Below the pieces are notes generated by a model. It was not told where the DNA came from. It worked only from the letters and a program-made list of their open reading frames with translations, and searched no databases. DNA of 64,000 nucleotides, taken from positions 2,025,001-2,089,000 of the forward strand of contig NZ_JAUSZK010000001.1 in the NCBI RefSeq assembly GCF_030817495.1, in the 5' to 3' direction. The DNA comes from Streptomyces sp. V3I7 (lineage in GTDB: Bacteria; Actinomycetota; Actinomycetes; Streptomycetales; Streptomycetaceae). The translations under genes and the position numbers were made by a program. This document shows positions 49,451 through 58,413 of the stretch, one piece after another; positions within the stretch are counted from its first letter, which is position 1; each line of letters starts with the position of its first letter.

Positions 49451-50611
49451 CTAGGAGGACCAGAGAGTGTGCATGGCGGTGATGACGCGGTCCACGTCGC
49501 TGTCGGTCATGGCCGGGTAGCAGGGCAGGGACAGCTGCTGTGCGGCGGCCGCCTCGGTGACGGGCAGGGGGCTGGTGATCAGGCTTCGGTAGCCGGTGAG
49601 GGTGTGTACGGGTTTGAAGTGTGCGCTGGTGCCGATCTGGTGCACCTCGCGCAGCGCCTGCGCGACCTGGTTGCGGTCCAGAGGCGCGATGGCGGGGTCG
49701 ATGAGGACCGAGTACAGGAACCAGCCGTGCTCGACGCCGGGCAGGGTCGTGGGAAGGGTCAGGCCGGGCAGGCCAGCGAGGGCTGCGGTGTAGACGGCGG
49801 CGATCTCGCCGCGGCGAGCGGTGAAGGCCGGGAGTTTGGTGAACTGCGGCAGGCCGATGGAGGCGGTGACGTCGGGCATCACGTATTTCAGGCCTGGCAC
49901 GGTTACCTCATAGTCGGCGGTGTTGCGCTGTCCGTGCCGGCGCCAGGCGGAGGAGTCGATGCCGTGGCGGCCGAGCGGGCGGGCCACGCGGATGAGATCG
50001 GTGCGGCCGACGAGCATGCCGCCTTCGCCGGTGGTCATGACCTTGTTCGCGTAGAAGCTGAAGGCAGCGAGGTCGCCGACGGAACCGGCGCGGTGGCCGT
50101 CGCGGCTGGCGTGCAGGGCGTGGGCGGCGTCCTCGATCAGGATGAGCCCGTGCTCGTCGGCCAGCTTGCGGAACGCGGTGAGGTCGCAAGGGTGGCCACC
50201 GTAGTGCATGACGACGATGGCCTTCGTCTGGTCGGTGATCGCCGCCGTGGCCGCCTCGGGGTCGATGTTGAGGGTCGTGGGCTCGATGTCCGCGAAGACG
50301 GGGCGGGCGCCGACCTGGAGGAGTGCGTTCGGGACGGCGCAGAAGGTGAGGCTCGGGGTGATCACCTCATCGCCGGGGCCGAGCCCGAGGGTGAGGAAAG
50401 CAAGGTGCAGGGCGGCGGTGCAGGAGGACACGGCGAACGCGTCCTGGACGCCGAGGGCGTCTCGTACCACCTCCTCGAGGCGGGCGGCCTTCGGGCCGTA
50501 GGTCAGCCAGCCGGAGCGGAGTGTGTCAGTGACCTCGGTGATCTCCTCCTCGCCGATGGACGGCTGGTTCCACGGCAGGAACGGCACGCTCGCCGGGGCG
50601 GTGGGGGTCAT
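49451..50611 (-). CDS. DegT/DnrJ/EryC1/StrS PLP-dependent sugar aminotransferase
   Basis: A 386-residue enzyme. Start PFLPWNQPSIGEEEITEVTD, cofactor regions SSCTAALHLAFLTLGLGPGD and LIEDAAHALHA, and the Schiff-base Lys in SFYANKVMTTGEGGM are characteristic. It would aminate a nucleotide-linked ketosugar. ATG at 50611 overlaps the stop of the epimerase gene (ATGA). Confidence 0.93.
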   Translation of the reverse strand: MTPTAPASVPFLPWNQPSIGEEEITEVTDTLRSGWLTYGPKAARLEEVVRDALGVQDAFAVSSCTAALHLAFLTLGLGPGDEVITPSLTFCAVPNALLQVGARPVFADIEPTTLNIDPEAATAAITDQTKAIVVMHYGGHPCDLTAFRKLADEHGLILIEDAAHALHASRDGHRAGSVGDLAAFSFYANKVMTTGEGGMLVGRTDLIRVARPLGRHGIDSSAWRRHGQRNTADYEVTVPGLKYVMPDVTASIGLPQFTKLPAFTARRGEIAAVYTAALAGLPGLTLPTTLPGVEHGWFLYSVLIDPAIAPLDRNQVAQALREVHQIGTSAHFKPVHTLTGYRSLITSPLPVTEAAAAQQLSLPCYPAMTDSDVDRVITAMHTLWSS

Positions 50612-51666
50612 CGAGTGCTCCAGCCGCTGGCGGCGTACTCGGCGTACAGGCGGTTGCACTCGGGCGTGTGCAGGACGGTGAGGTGTCCGGCGTCGCGGGC
50701 GAGGGTGAGACCTTTGAGGTTGTCGTACTCGGGACGGTCCGGGTCTCCCAACTTCCCGTTCTCCATGGCCTCGGCGATCTCGCGGATGCCGTCGTGGAGC
50801 CGGGTCGGGCACGCTCCGGGAAAGGCTTCGGCGAGGCAGGCGAAGGACGTGCGGTAGTCGCGGGCGTCCGTCTCGTCGCGCTCCGGGCCGCGATCGATCT
50901 TCGTGCCGGGGACCGTCCGTTGCACGGTTTCGGCGATGTCAGCGATGGTGAAGTTCGCCCGGTCCGCTCCGACGTTGAACACCCGCTGGCCGTTGGGGGT
51001 GTTCAGGACGCCGGCCAGGGTTTCGGCGACGTCGGCGACGTGTACCAGGGGGCGGCGCTGGGAGCCCCCGTTGAGCGGGATGCGGCCGGTCACGACGGCC
51101 TGTGCGGTCATGCGGTTGGCGACCGAGTCGAGACGCTGGCGCGGCGATCGTCCGTGCACGGTGGCCAGCCGCAGCACGGTCAGCGCCGCATGGTCCAGCA
51201 TGGCGGCCAGGCGGCGTTCGGCCAGGACCTTGGTGGTGGCGTAGATGCCCAGCGGGTTCGGCGTGGTGGACTCGTCCACCGTGCCCTCGTGCTGGCCGTA
51301 GACGCTGCACGAAGAGAAGAACACGTAGTGCCCGACTCCTGCGTCCTGGGCGGCCTCGGCGGCGAGGACAGGGGCGGCGTAGTTGAGCTCGACGGCCAGG
51401 CGCTCGTCGACGGCGCAGGCGGGTTCCCCGACGAGACCGCCGAGGTGCACGACCGCATCCGCGCCCTGGACCGCATGCCGGAGCGTGTCGGGGTCGCGCA
51501 GGTCGGCGTGGATGAAGTCGGTGGCGGTCGGCACGAGCCGTGCCGGGTCGTCGCCGCGGTGATAGATCAGGCCGTCCACGACGGTGACATGGTGGCCGAG
51601 GGCGGTCAGGTGGCGGGTGGCGACGGTGCCGATGTAGCCGGCGCCGCCGAGCAGGACGATGCGCAC
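50608..51666 (-). CDS. NAD-dependent epimerase/dehydratase (extended SDR)
   Basis: A 352-residue protein. RIVLLGGAGYIGTVATRHL is the NAD-binding loop, SSCSVYG and YATTK supply the Ser/Tyr/Lys catalytic set, and RRPLVHVADVAETLAGVLN is the substrate-domain signature. It probably acts on a nucleotide sugar. GTG at 51666 follows GAAAGGA. The last 60 residues diverge from the usual family end. Confidence 0.9.
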   Translation of the reverse strand: MRIVLLGGAGYIGTVATRHLTALGHHVTVVDGLIYHRGDDPARLVPTATDFIHADLRDPDTLRHAVQGADAVVHLGGLVGEPACAVDERLAVELNYAAPVLAAEAAQDAGVGHYVFFSSCSVYGQHEGTVDESTTPNPLGIYATTKVLAERRLAAMLDHAALTVLRLATVHGRSPRQRLDSVANRMTAQAVVTGRIPLNGGSQRRPLVHVADVAETLAGVLNTPNGQRVFNVGADRANFTIADIAETVQRTVPGTKIDRGPERDETDARDYRTSFACLAEAFPGACPTRLHDGIREIAEAMENGKLGDPDRPEYDNLKGLTLARDAGHLTVLHTPECNRLYAEYAASGWSTR

Positions 51667-51683
51667 GCTGGGGGTCCTTTCGA

Positions 51684-53012
51684 TCAGTGTGCTGCGGTCG
51701 CGGTCGTGGTGCGGAAGGCGGCCTTGCCCAGGGCGGTGGCGCGCAGGTCGGTGAGGCGAGGGATGAAGGTGACGTCGAGCTGCTCGACGGGGTGGAGGAG
51801 GCCTCGGTCGCAGATCTCCGCCGTCCACACTGCGTAGGAGCCGCGCGGGTAGGCCAGGTTGACGCCGATCTCTCCCTTGGGCAGGAAGCCGTTGAACGGG
51901 GTGGGGATGCCCTGGCGGTTCCAGTAGCCGTACGCGCCCAGTGCCTTGGCCTGTTCGAAGACGGAGAAGAGCTGCGGGTAGCGGGGCTCGGTGCGCATCT
52001 GGCGGAACACCATCTGCCCCAGCAGAGAGGGCGCGACCTGGGCGAGGGTGAGGAAGTCCGCGCCGTGGAAGGAGACGGCCGCCGCGTCCTGCGATGGGTC
52101 CAGGGCCGCGAAGGCGAACAGGTGCGACAGGCGCCGCTCCACATAGTGGGCTGCCCCGGACGCGAGGGAGGGTTCGATCTCGCCGACGAGTGCGGTGAGC
52201 CGGTCGCGGTCGGGCGCGAACAGGGCGAGGTCGAACAGGCGGTTCATGCTCTTGACCGCCGCGAACGCGAGCTGCTTGTAGAGCCGGTTGTTCAGCTCCC
52301 CCGCTTCGGCGTACGTCTTGGTCTGCGGGGAGGTGGAGTGGAGCATCAGGTACTCGGACAGCACCTCGAAGTACAGGTAGCCCAGGAACGGCACCAATGA
52401 CACCGTGTCGGCGAGCTGGTCGACGAACGCCACCTCTCGGCTGAGAGGCCGGCCGCAGGCGGTTGCCAGCAGTACGTCCAGGAATCCCGAGGCCGCCCGC
52501 ACACGCTCCACCGCGGCCTTCCGTAGCCGGGCGTCCTCGGCGCCGGTCAGGACGTCGCGGTGCTCCTCGTAGGTGAGCAAGTGGATACGGCCGAGGCGTA
52601 GATAGTCGATGCCCTTGACCGGCACAGGCGCATCCGGGCGGATCTCGATGACCAGGACGTCGCGGTTCTGCTTCGTCTCCAGCAGATAGGCGCCCATGTT
52701 GTGCGGCCGCAGCCCCTCCGGCTCGGGGCTGAGCGGAGCGCAGTACAGGCTGCCGACCAGACAGCCCGCCGCGGCATAGACCTGCCTACTCGCCCGGATC
52801 GCCTCCAGAGCCGGAGTGGTGTGCATCAAGTGGATCGGGCGACCGCTGGCCAGGGTCTGCAGCATGCTGTTGCCGCGCAGCAGCCACCCGTTCGCGGTGT
52901 CCTGCTCAAGCAGACTGGCCCACTCGGTGGGGGTCTCGTGGAGGGAGGCCGGACCGGGTGGCCGGGCCGGGGAGGCGTAGTTGGTGTGGGCGTCGTCCCA
53001 TTCGGCGCGCAC
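51684..53012 (-). CDS. Unrecognised 442-residue cluster protein
   Basis: No family recognised. GRPIHLMHTTPALEAIRASR, then CLVGSLYCAPL and NMGAYLLETK, faintly recall the H-T and strand pattern of ADP-ribosyltransferase-like folds; this is a guess. The middle is helical (YKQLAFAAVKSMNRLFDLAL) and the last 100 residues mix strands and Gly-rich loops (NGFLPKGEIGVNLAYPRGSY). It is soluble with no signal peptide. Its position inside the sugar operon suggests a pathway-specific enzyme or carrier. Confidence 0.8.
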   Translation of the reverse strand: MRAEWDDAHTNYASPARPPGPASLHETPTEWASLLEQDTANGWLLRGNSMLQTLASGRPIHLMHTTPALEAIRASRQVYAAAGCLVGSLYCAPLSPEPEGLRPHNMGAYLLETKQNRDVLVIEIRPDAPVPVKGIDYLRLGRIHLLTYEEHRDVLTGAEDARLRKAAVERVRAASGFLDVLLATACGRPLSREVAFVDQLADTVSLVPFLGYLYFEVLSEYLMLHSTSPQTKTYAEAGELNNRLYKQLAFAAVKSMNRLFDLALFAPDRDRLTALVGEIEPSLASGAAHYVERRLSHLFAFAALDPSQDAAAVSFHGADFLTLAQVAPSLLGQMVFRQMRTEPRYPQLFSVFEQAKALGAYGYWNRQGIPTPFNGFLPKGEIGVNLAYPRGSYAVWTAEICDRGLLHPVEQLDVTFIPRLTDLRATALGKAAFRTTTATAAH

Positions 53013-53022
53013 GCTGTGTCTC

Positions 53023-53751
53023 CTACCGGTAGAGGGTCAAACGGGCGTGGGCTAGGGCGTCATCGGGGCTGGCCCCGTCCAGGCGGTGCTGCTCGCTGGC
53101 GGTGACGAGGTCGAAGGCCACCTGGGGAAGCCACGCGGGCACACGGATACGCAAGCGGGTGGTGTCGGGCCACCAGCGATCCCGCGGCAGCCGGTACCGA
53201 TCGAGGCAGTCCGCGGCCTTCAGCAGATCCGTGAACTGCCGGGCCTGCGCGTAGGCATGTGTCTGCTCGGCGGAGAACGCGTCGTAGGGGACGTCGTGCA
53301 GGGCCACGGCGGTGGCCGCCGGAGCGATCAGCCCCACGGGAAGCTGGAAGTCGAAGAAACAGCTGACGGTCTGGTGGTATCGGGCGAACCAGCGGGCCGC
53401 CCGCCGGCCGTGCCCTACGTCGTCGCGGTCATGGCGACGGCGGCAGTCGTGCATCGCCGCCGCGGCACACAGCACCGCCGTCTCCTTCCGGCTCAGGTCG
53501 TACTCGCCCGCGAGGAGGGAGGCGAGCATGCTGACGCGGGCGCCGTGCAGGACGCCGTGAATGGAGTCGGCGATCCGGGCGTCGAAGAACCACTCCGTAG
53601 GCGGGATCAGCAGAAGGGGTGCGTGCGGCAGCTGTGACGGACGGTCGGGGAAGGAGGGCCGGTTGGCGGTGATCCAGTCCAGCGTGGTCTGGTCCATAAC
53701 CTGGTGATCGCCGAGCCGCCGTCCTTCTGCGAGCTCTCTGAGCGAAGGCAT
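53023..53751 (-). CDS. HD-domain phosphohydrolase-like protein
   Basis: A 242-residue helical protein. SIHGVLHGARVSMLASLLAG gives the first His, CAAAAMHDCRRRHDRDDVGH followed by GRRAARWF gives the H-D doublet and a following His, as in metal-dependent HD hydrolases. ATG at 53751 follows GGAGG at 7 nt. The substrate is unknown; nucleotide or lipid phosphates are possible. Confidence 0.75.
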   Translation of the reverse strand: MPSLRELAEGRRLGDHQVMDQTTLDWITANRPSFPDRPSQLPHAPLLLIPPTEWFFDARIADSIHGVLHGARVSMLASLLAGEYDLSRKETAVLCAAAAMHDCRRRHDRDDVGHGRRAARWFARYHQTVSCFFDFQLPVGLIAPAATAVALHDVPYDAFSAEQTHAYAQARQFTDLLKAADCLDRYRLPRDRWWPDTTRLRIRVPAWLPQVAFDLVTASEQHRLDGASPDDALAHARLTLYR

Positions 53752-53763
53752 CCGCTGCACCTC

Positions 53764-54792
53764 CTACGCCGCAGCGTCTTCACGCAGCCACTGCGGGATG
53801 ACGTCCGGACGCTCGCGCAGCCACGCCGCATACCGGGCCACCCCGTCCTCCATGCTGATGCCCGGTCTCCAGCCCAGGAGATCTTCCATTCTTCGGGTGC
53901 AGGCGTAGCCGCCTTCCGGGTCGCCGGGAGGCATCGCCGTCTCCCGCAGCGGAACACCGGGGTAGTGCGAACAGACCAGGTCAGCCAGGCGGCGGATCGA
54001 CGTGCCCGTGCCGGTACCGATGTTCACCGTCGCCTGGTGCGCCCGCTCGGCGGTCAGGGCATGCAAGGTGCCGGTAGCGATGTCGTCCACGTGCACGAAA
54101 TCGCGGACCTGGTGCCCGCCGCCGTTGAGGTGCAGCGGGAGCCCCAGTGAGGCGCGCATCGCGAACCAGGCGATGACCCAGGAATGACTGTGCTCCTTGA
54201 TGACCTGCGGTTCGCCGTACACGGAGAAGTAGCGGACGATGGCGTACGAGATGCCGGCGGCGCCGAGCACTGCGGCGGTCTCGTGCTCGCCCCACACCTT
54301 GCTCGCGCCGTACACCGAGACCGGCCGCACGGGGGCGTCCTCGCGGAACTGTGCTCCGGGCTGTCCCTGTTCGCCGTTGCCGTAGACGCTGGCGGAGGAG
54401 ACGAACACCATCCGCCGCACGGTCCGGGAGGCGGCCACCGCGTCGAGGACCCGTTGAGTGCCGACGACGTTGCTGTCGATCGCCTCCAGGGGCTGGCGGG
54501 TGCAGGCGGCCACGTCGGCCAGGGCGGCGGCGTGGATGACGTAGTCGCAGCCGGGGATGAGCCTCTTGATCAGGCGAGGCTCGGCAATGTCGCCAACGAT
54601 GAAGTCGGGGTCGTCGGAACGGATGCCGAAGTAGTCGCGGTAGGTGGACTCCGGATAGGCGTCCATCTTGCACACCGACACCGTTCGCGCGCCGAGCTGG
54701 CGGAGCTGGGCGGTGATGCGGCTACCGATCAAACCGGCCGCGCCGGTGACGAGCACGGTGCTTCCAGCGAGTTCGTATAAGGACACGACCAT
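53764..54792 (-). CDS. NAD-dependent epimerase/dehydratase (extended SDR)
   Basis: A 342-residue protein. TVLVTGAAGLIGSRITAQLR binds NAD, VSSASVYGNGEQGQ and VSVYGASKVWGE carry Ser/Tyr/Lys, and QVRDFVHVDDIATGTLHAL is the usual UDP-sugar signature. It resembles UDP-glucose/galactose epimerases and related dTDP-sugar enzymes. ATG at 54792 lies just behind AAAGGAAC; GTG at 54786 has better spacing. Confidence 0.9.
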   Translation of the reverse strand: MVVSLYELAGSTVLVTGAAGLIGSRITAQLRQLGARTVSVCKMDAYPESTYRDYFGIRSDDPDFIVGDIAEPRLIKRLIPGCDYVIHAAALADVAACTRQPLEAIDSNVVGTQRVLDAVAASRTVRRMVFVSSASVYGNGEQGQPGAQFREDAPVRPVSVYGASKVWGEHETAAVLGAAGISYAIVRYFSVYGEPQVIKEHSHSWVIAWFAMRASLGLPLHLNGGGHQVRDFVHVDDIATGTLHALTAERAHQATVNIGTGTGTSIRRLADLVCSHYPGVPLRETAMPPGDPEGGYACTRRMEDLLGWRPGISMEDGVARYAAWLRERPDVIPQWLREDAAA

Positions 54793-54866
54793 GTTCCTTT
54801 CATGGAGCCCGCGCGCGGCAGGCGGATTCACGGGGCCGCCGCGCGCGAGGCGTCCGAACGCCCCGC

Positions 54867-55412
54867 TCACTGCCAGTCCTGCGGGCGCTCGACCTGTTCC
54901 AGGCGCAGGACCTGGCCCGTGCGGCTGTAGCGGCGGATCTGGGGCAGGGGCGGGTAGTAGGCGTGCACGGAGATCGCGTGCTGGTCGGTGGACTCGTTGA
55001 GCACCTCGTGGACGTGGTGCCGTCCGAAGGCCCGGCCCTGACCGGCCGGGAGCCGACGCTCGCGGTCCACGTCGTCGGTCAGTTCCAGGATCTTCCAGCC
55101 GTCGGTGGGCAGCCGGGCGGCGAGCGAGTTCTCCTTCAGCTCGCCGGACGCGGTGAGGAAGACGCCGACCGACTCGGCGTGGTCGTGCCAGCCGGTGCCA
55201 GTGCCGGGCGGCCAGCCGATCAGCCACGCCTCGCTGCCATCGGGGCCGGAGATCTGCAGCCAGGTGCGTTCCGTCGGATCGAGGGGGAACACGGCGAGCA
55301 TCTCTGCGTCGGAGGCGACCTGCCGTACGAAGTCGAGCAAGACGTCTTGGCCGGGGCCCGGGGTCGCGTCGCGATCGACAACGGCAGTGGCAGCAGGGCT
55401 GAAAGCGTGCAT
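54867..55412 (-). CDS. Cysteine dioxygenase-like cupin
   Basis: A 181-residue cupin. WPPGTGTGWHDHAESVGVFL gives the first cupin motif with two His, and GRHHVHEVLNESTDQHAISV gives the second with the third His, as in the iron-dependent cysteine dioxygenase family. It may oxidise a thiol or a pathway intermediate. ATG at 55412 lies behind GGAAGGACACCG. The upstream leader carries a strong stem-loop and a short leader ORF. Confidence 0.85.
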   Translation of the reverse strand: MHAFSPAATAVVDRDATPGPGQDVLLDFVRQVASDAEMLAVFPLDPTERTWLQISGPDGSEAWLIGWPPGTGTGWHDHAESVGVFLTASGELKENSLAARLPTDGWKILELTDDVDRERRLPAGQGRAFGRHHVHEVLNESTDQHAISVHAYYPPLPQIRRYSRTGQVLRLEQVERPQDWQ

Positions 55413-55479
55413 CGGTGTCCTTCCTGGGAGGCGGTCTTGACGCGAGGCCAAGGAGCCGCGGTCGGGGCAGGATGTGCGG

Positions 55480-55521
55480 GCCCTCGTTCCCCGGCCACCG
55501 TCGAGACCGGGGAACGAGGGC
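55480..55521 (-). promoter_or_regulatory. Strong leader stem-loop upstream of the cupin gene
   Basis: GCCCTCGTTCCCCGG / CCGGGGAACGAGGGC, 15-bp perfect stem with a 12-nt loop, 68 bp upstream of the cupin ATG and downstream of a 13-codon ORF. It may act as an attenuator, or as a terminator for readthrough from the 55802 gene. Confidence 0.6.
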
Positions 55522-55634
55522 GTGCTCCGCCTCCAGGCCGGGAGCGGCCAGGCGCTGGCTGAGGCTTGGCTCTCCCAAAGGCGGAACACGGGGACCGCGC
55601 AGCAGCAGCCGGGGAAACTGCCGCGCGCGGCGGT

Positions 55635-55676
55635 TCATACGGCGGTCGGGGCGGGGCGCCCTCTGTGAGTGGTCAC
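55635..55676 (-). CDS. 13-residue leader peptide candidate
   Basis: GTG at 55676 follows AAGGAG at 7 nt and TGA ends at 55635; the peptide is MTTHRGRPAPTAV (GTG read as Met). It lies in the 389-bp gap between the acyl-CoA dehydrogenase and cupin genes, 114 bp before the stem-loop. Nothing longer is convincing in this gap. Confidence 0.4.
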   Translation of the reverse strand: MTTHRGRPAPTAV

Positions 55677-55801
55677 GTCCCTGCTCCTTGAGTGGGCTGG
55701 TGGTGCGGTGGCCGGCGCAGGTACGGCGCCCCTCGGGGAGGAGGGCGTTGAGCTGCCGCGCCCGCGCCGGCCGGTGTCCCGCGCTCGATAACGGGGGGTA
55801 C

Positions 55802-57124
55802 CTAGCGCGGGACTTGGCCCGTGCACGGCGGTGCGGATGGAAGGGGTGCCGTGCACGGGAGCTTTTGGACGGCGATCGGCGGGTCGGATATGGAGGGTTG
55901 GGGGCGGCCGGAGTGGAGAACGGACCACGGCGTGCGGACGCTCTCGCTGGTTTCCTCCTGCAGGAGGTTCTCCGCGAGGCGTAGACGCTGAACTTCACCC
56001 GTGCCGGCGGGCGCGTAGGTGGTCTGCATGTCGCGCCAGATCCGTTGGATGGGGTAGTCCCCGTCCAGGCCGTTCGCGGCGTGCAACTCCATGGCGTCGT
56101 TTCCGCTTTCGGCGGCGAGTTCGTGGCCGAGCGCCTTGGCGGCGATGAGTTCGTCGTCGCACGGCAGGCCGCGGTCGAGCATGTCGACGGCGTGGTAGGT
56201 CAGGATCCGCGCCATGATCAGCCGGGCGGACATGCGGCCGAGGCGGTCCCGTATGACGCCGACGTCGGCGAGCTTTCCCTCGTAGCGGGGGCGGGTGCTG
56301 ACGTACCGGGCCGTCAGGGAGACGGCCATCTCGTGCAGGCCGAGCGAGACCGCAGTGAGGTTGGGCCGCCCGTACAGGATGCTGCTGGACTGGGCGACGT
56401 CGAGTCCCTGGCCGACGTCGCCGAGGACGTTGTGCGGGGCGACGCGGACACGGTCGAAGCGGATCCTGCCGAAGCCGAAGCCGCGCAGCCCCAACTTGCT
56501 GCTGTCCCTCTGGAGGGTCACTCCTCGCTGGTCGCCCTGGACGAGGAATGCGGTGAGGGCCTTCGAGGTGCGGGTGCCCTCCCGAGCCGTGCGTGCGACG
56601 ACGACGTGCAGGTCCGCGATGGGGCTGTTGCCGACGTGGGACTTCTCGCCGGTGAGGACCCAGGCCTTCCCGTCCCACTCGGCAGCGGTCGCCATCCCGC
56701 CGATGTGGCCGCCCTGATCGGGTTCGGTCACGGCGATCGACATCAACGTACTGCCGTCCGCCACCTGCGGCAGCAGCTCTTTGTGCTGGTCGCGGCTGCC
56801 GTAGTGGAGCAGGGCGGCAACGGGGATCAAACTGGCCTGGAGTACGGCAGCGGCCGCGGCGGAGGTCCGGGCCAGGCGGTGGATCAGGATCGTTTTGGCG
56901 ACGTGACCGGCCTGCATGCCGCCGAAGGCCTCGGGCACGGTGACGCCGAACCAGCGGCGGCCGGCCAGCAGCCGGGCGAGCTTGCGGTCCACGCGGTGCG
57001 GCGCGCTCTCCATGCGGTCCACCCGCGGTTGTATCTCCTGGGCGGCGAAGTCGTCGGCGGCCTCCCACAGGGCCCGGTGGGAGGGCGTGAGGAACCTGTC
57101 GAGAGTGACGGAGGTGGGCATCAT
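55802..57124 (-). CDS. Acyl-CoA dehydrogenase family flavoprotein
   Basis: A 440-residue protein. FTP-type N-terminal helices (FGVTVPEAFGGMQAGHVAKT), MSIAVTEPDQGGHIGGMATA for FAD/substrate contact, and YPIQRIWRDMQTTYAPAGTG with EVQRLRLAENL at the C-terminus are the ACAD signature series; the usual catalytic Glu position reads Gly-Thr-Gly here. ATG at 57124 follows AAGGA. It may dehydrogenate an acyl or aminoacyl thioester, or act as a flavin oxidase/hydroxylase. The last 40 residues are an unusual Pro/Ser-rich tail. Confidence 0.85.
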   Translation of the reverse strand: MMPTSVTLDRFLTPSHRALWEAADDFAAQEIQPRVDRMESAPHRVDRKLARLLAGRRWFGVTVPEAFGGMQAGHVAKTILIHRLARTSAAAAAVLQASLIPVAALLHYGSRDQHKELLPQVADGSTLMSIAVTEPDQGGHIGGMATAAEWDGKAWVLTGEKSHVGNSPIADLHVVVARTAREGTRTSKALTAFLVQGDQRGVTLQRDSSKLGLRGFGFGRIRFDRVRVAPHNVLGDVGQGLDVAQSSSILYGRPNLTAVSLGLHEMAVSLTARYVSTRPRYEGKLADVGVIRDRLGRMSARLIMARILTYHAVDMLDRGLPCDDELIAAKALGHELAAESGNDAMELHAANGLDGDYPIQRIWRDMQTTYAPAGTGEVQRLRLAENLLQEETSESVRTPWSVLHSGRPQPSISDPPIAVQKLPCTAPLPSAPPCTGQVPR

Positions 57125-57209
57125 CGTGGGCGGTCCTTCTGCCTGAGAGGGGCTCACATGGGGGCGGCTGCGGCCTGTACCGCGTGGTGAGGGCCGGGCG
57201 GTTCGTCGC

Positions 57210-57815
57210 TCAGGAAGCAGGGGTCCTGATCTTGAGGACGTCGGCCGCTGCACGAGTGGAGTCCCGGACGATGCCCTGGAGCCGGTCGGCGTCGCGGAGG
57301 GTCCTCGGCTCCGGGTCGATGATGCAGACGGTGACCAGGACGAGGCCGGTAGCGGCGTCGATGATGGGGCTGCCGAAGTAGGACTCGATGCCGATGGCGT
57401 CGACGACATGGTTGCTCTGGAAGCGCGGAGAGGCGGCCACGTCGGGCAGGGGAAGGCCGCGCTTGCGTTCGACGACCTCGGGGCAATAGCCGTGGTTGCG
57501 GCTCATGGTGCGGCCGACGACAGGAAGGCCCGACTCCCGCGGGGGGTTGTGCAGGCCCAGGAACGTCTGCTCCTCGCCGAAGCCGTTCACCATGGCGTAG
57601 AAGAAACCGGCCCGCTCCGCCATGTCGGTGGCCAGGTCGTCGAGCACGTCGTTCGGCTGCATGACGATGCCCAGCTCGTTGAACCGGTTGAGACGGATGG
57701 CCATCTCGGACAGCTCGGTGGCCGGGTCTTCCGTGAAAGCCTCGATCTGGTGCTCCCTCGTGCCGGGCAACGGCATAGGCAGGTGAGGGGCGTGGGGGCT
57801 CTGAGAAATAGTCAT
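57210..57815 (-). CDS. GAF-domain protein of the conservon
   Basis: A 201-residue protein with a single GAF domain (residues 50-190: ERAGFFYAMVNGFGEEQTFL, YFGSPIIDAATGLVLVTVCI). The start abuts the GTPase stop with no spacing. GAF proteins follow the cvnD gene in some Streptomyces conservons, where they may sense a small ligand. Confidence 0.85.
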   Translation of the reverse strand: MTISQSPHAPHLPMPLPGTREHQIEAFTEDPATELSEMAIRLNRFNELGIVMQPNDVLDDLATDMAERAGFFYAMVNGFGEEQTFLGLHNPPRESGLPVVGRTMSRNHGYCPEVVERKRGLPLPDVAASPRFQSNHVVDAIGIESYFGSPIIDAATGLVLVTVCIIDPEPRTLRDADRLQGIVRDSTRAAADVLKIRTPAS

Positions 57816-58409
57816 CTAGGCGTCCAAATAAGCAGAGTTGGGGTAGGTCAAGCGCACCGCGTGCTCGACCAGGACGAGCAGGACCGAGGCCACGGAATCG
57901 GCGTTGCGGGCATCGCAGAACATCACCGGCACGCCCGCGTGCACGTCGAATGCCTCGCGGACCTCGTCCAGCGTTCGCACGCTGGCGTCGGGGAACCGGT
58001 TGATCGCGATGACGAAGGGCATGCCGAGCTGTTCGAAGAAGTCGGCTGCATGAAAGCTGGAAGCGAGCCGGCGGGTGTCGGCCAGCACGACGGCGCCGAA
58101 CGCCCCTTCGGCCAGGACGTGCCAGAAGTCCCAGAAGCGAGGCTGCCCCGGTGTGCCGAAGAGGTAGAGCTCCACGGGCTCGGGGTCGTCCCAGCCGGCA
58201 CGGCCGAAGTCGAAGGCGACCGTCGTGGTCCTCTTCTCCGCGATCCCGGTCAGGCTGTCCGTGGCCTCGCTCTGCGTGGTGAGCAGCTCTTCGGTTTTCA
58301 ACGGCGTGATGTCGCTGATGGCGCCGATCGCAGTGGTCTTGCCGACACCGAATCCTCCAGCGATGACCAGCTTGAGGGGCATCCGTTCGGCGGGCTTGTG
58401 CTGGGTCAT
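57816..58409 (-). CDS. cvnD: Conservon GTP-binding protein CvnD
   Basis: A 197-residue Ras-like GTPase. P-loop VIAGGFGVGKTTAIGAI, switch region LYLFGTPGQPRFWDFW (usual DTPGQ altered to GTPGQ) and INRF in place of NKxD match the CvnD group. It should cycle on the membrane-bound conservon complex. ATG at 58409 is 4 bp past the DUF742 stop. Confidence 0.92.
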   Translation of the reverse strand: MTQHKPAERMPLKLVIAGGFGVGKTTAIGAISDITPLKTEELLTTQSEATDSLTGIAEKRTTTVAFDFGRAGWDDPEPVELYLFGTPGQPRFWDFWHVLAEGAFGAVVLADTRRLASSFHAADFFEQLGMPFVIAINRFPDASVRTLDEVREAFDVHAGVPVMFCDARNADSVASVLLVLVEHAVRLTYPNSAYLDA

Positions 58410-58413
58410 GACG

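Noticed and set aside
53764..55998. 744-codon minus-strand frame spanning an epimerase and the cupin
   Set aside because: Only its C-terminal 342 codons are the epimerase; the upstream part is an Arg/Pro-rich shadow overlapping the cupin gene in another frame.
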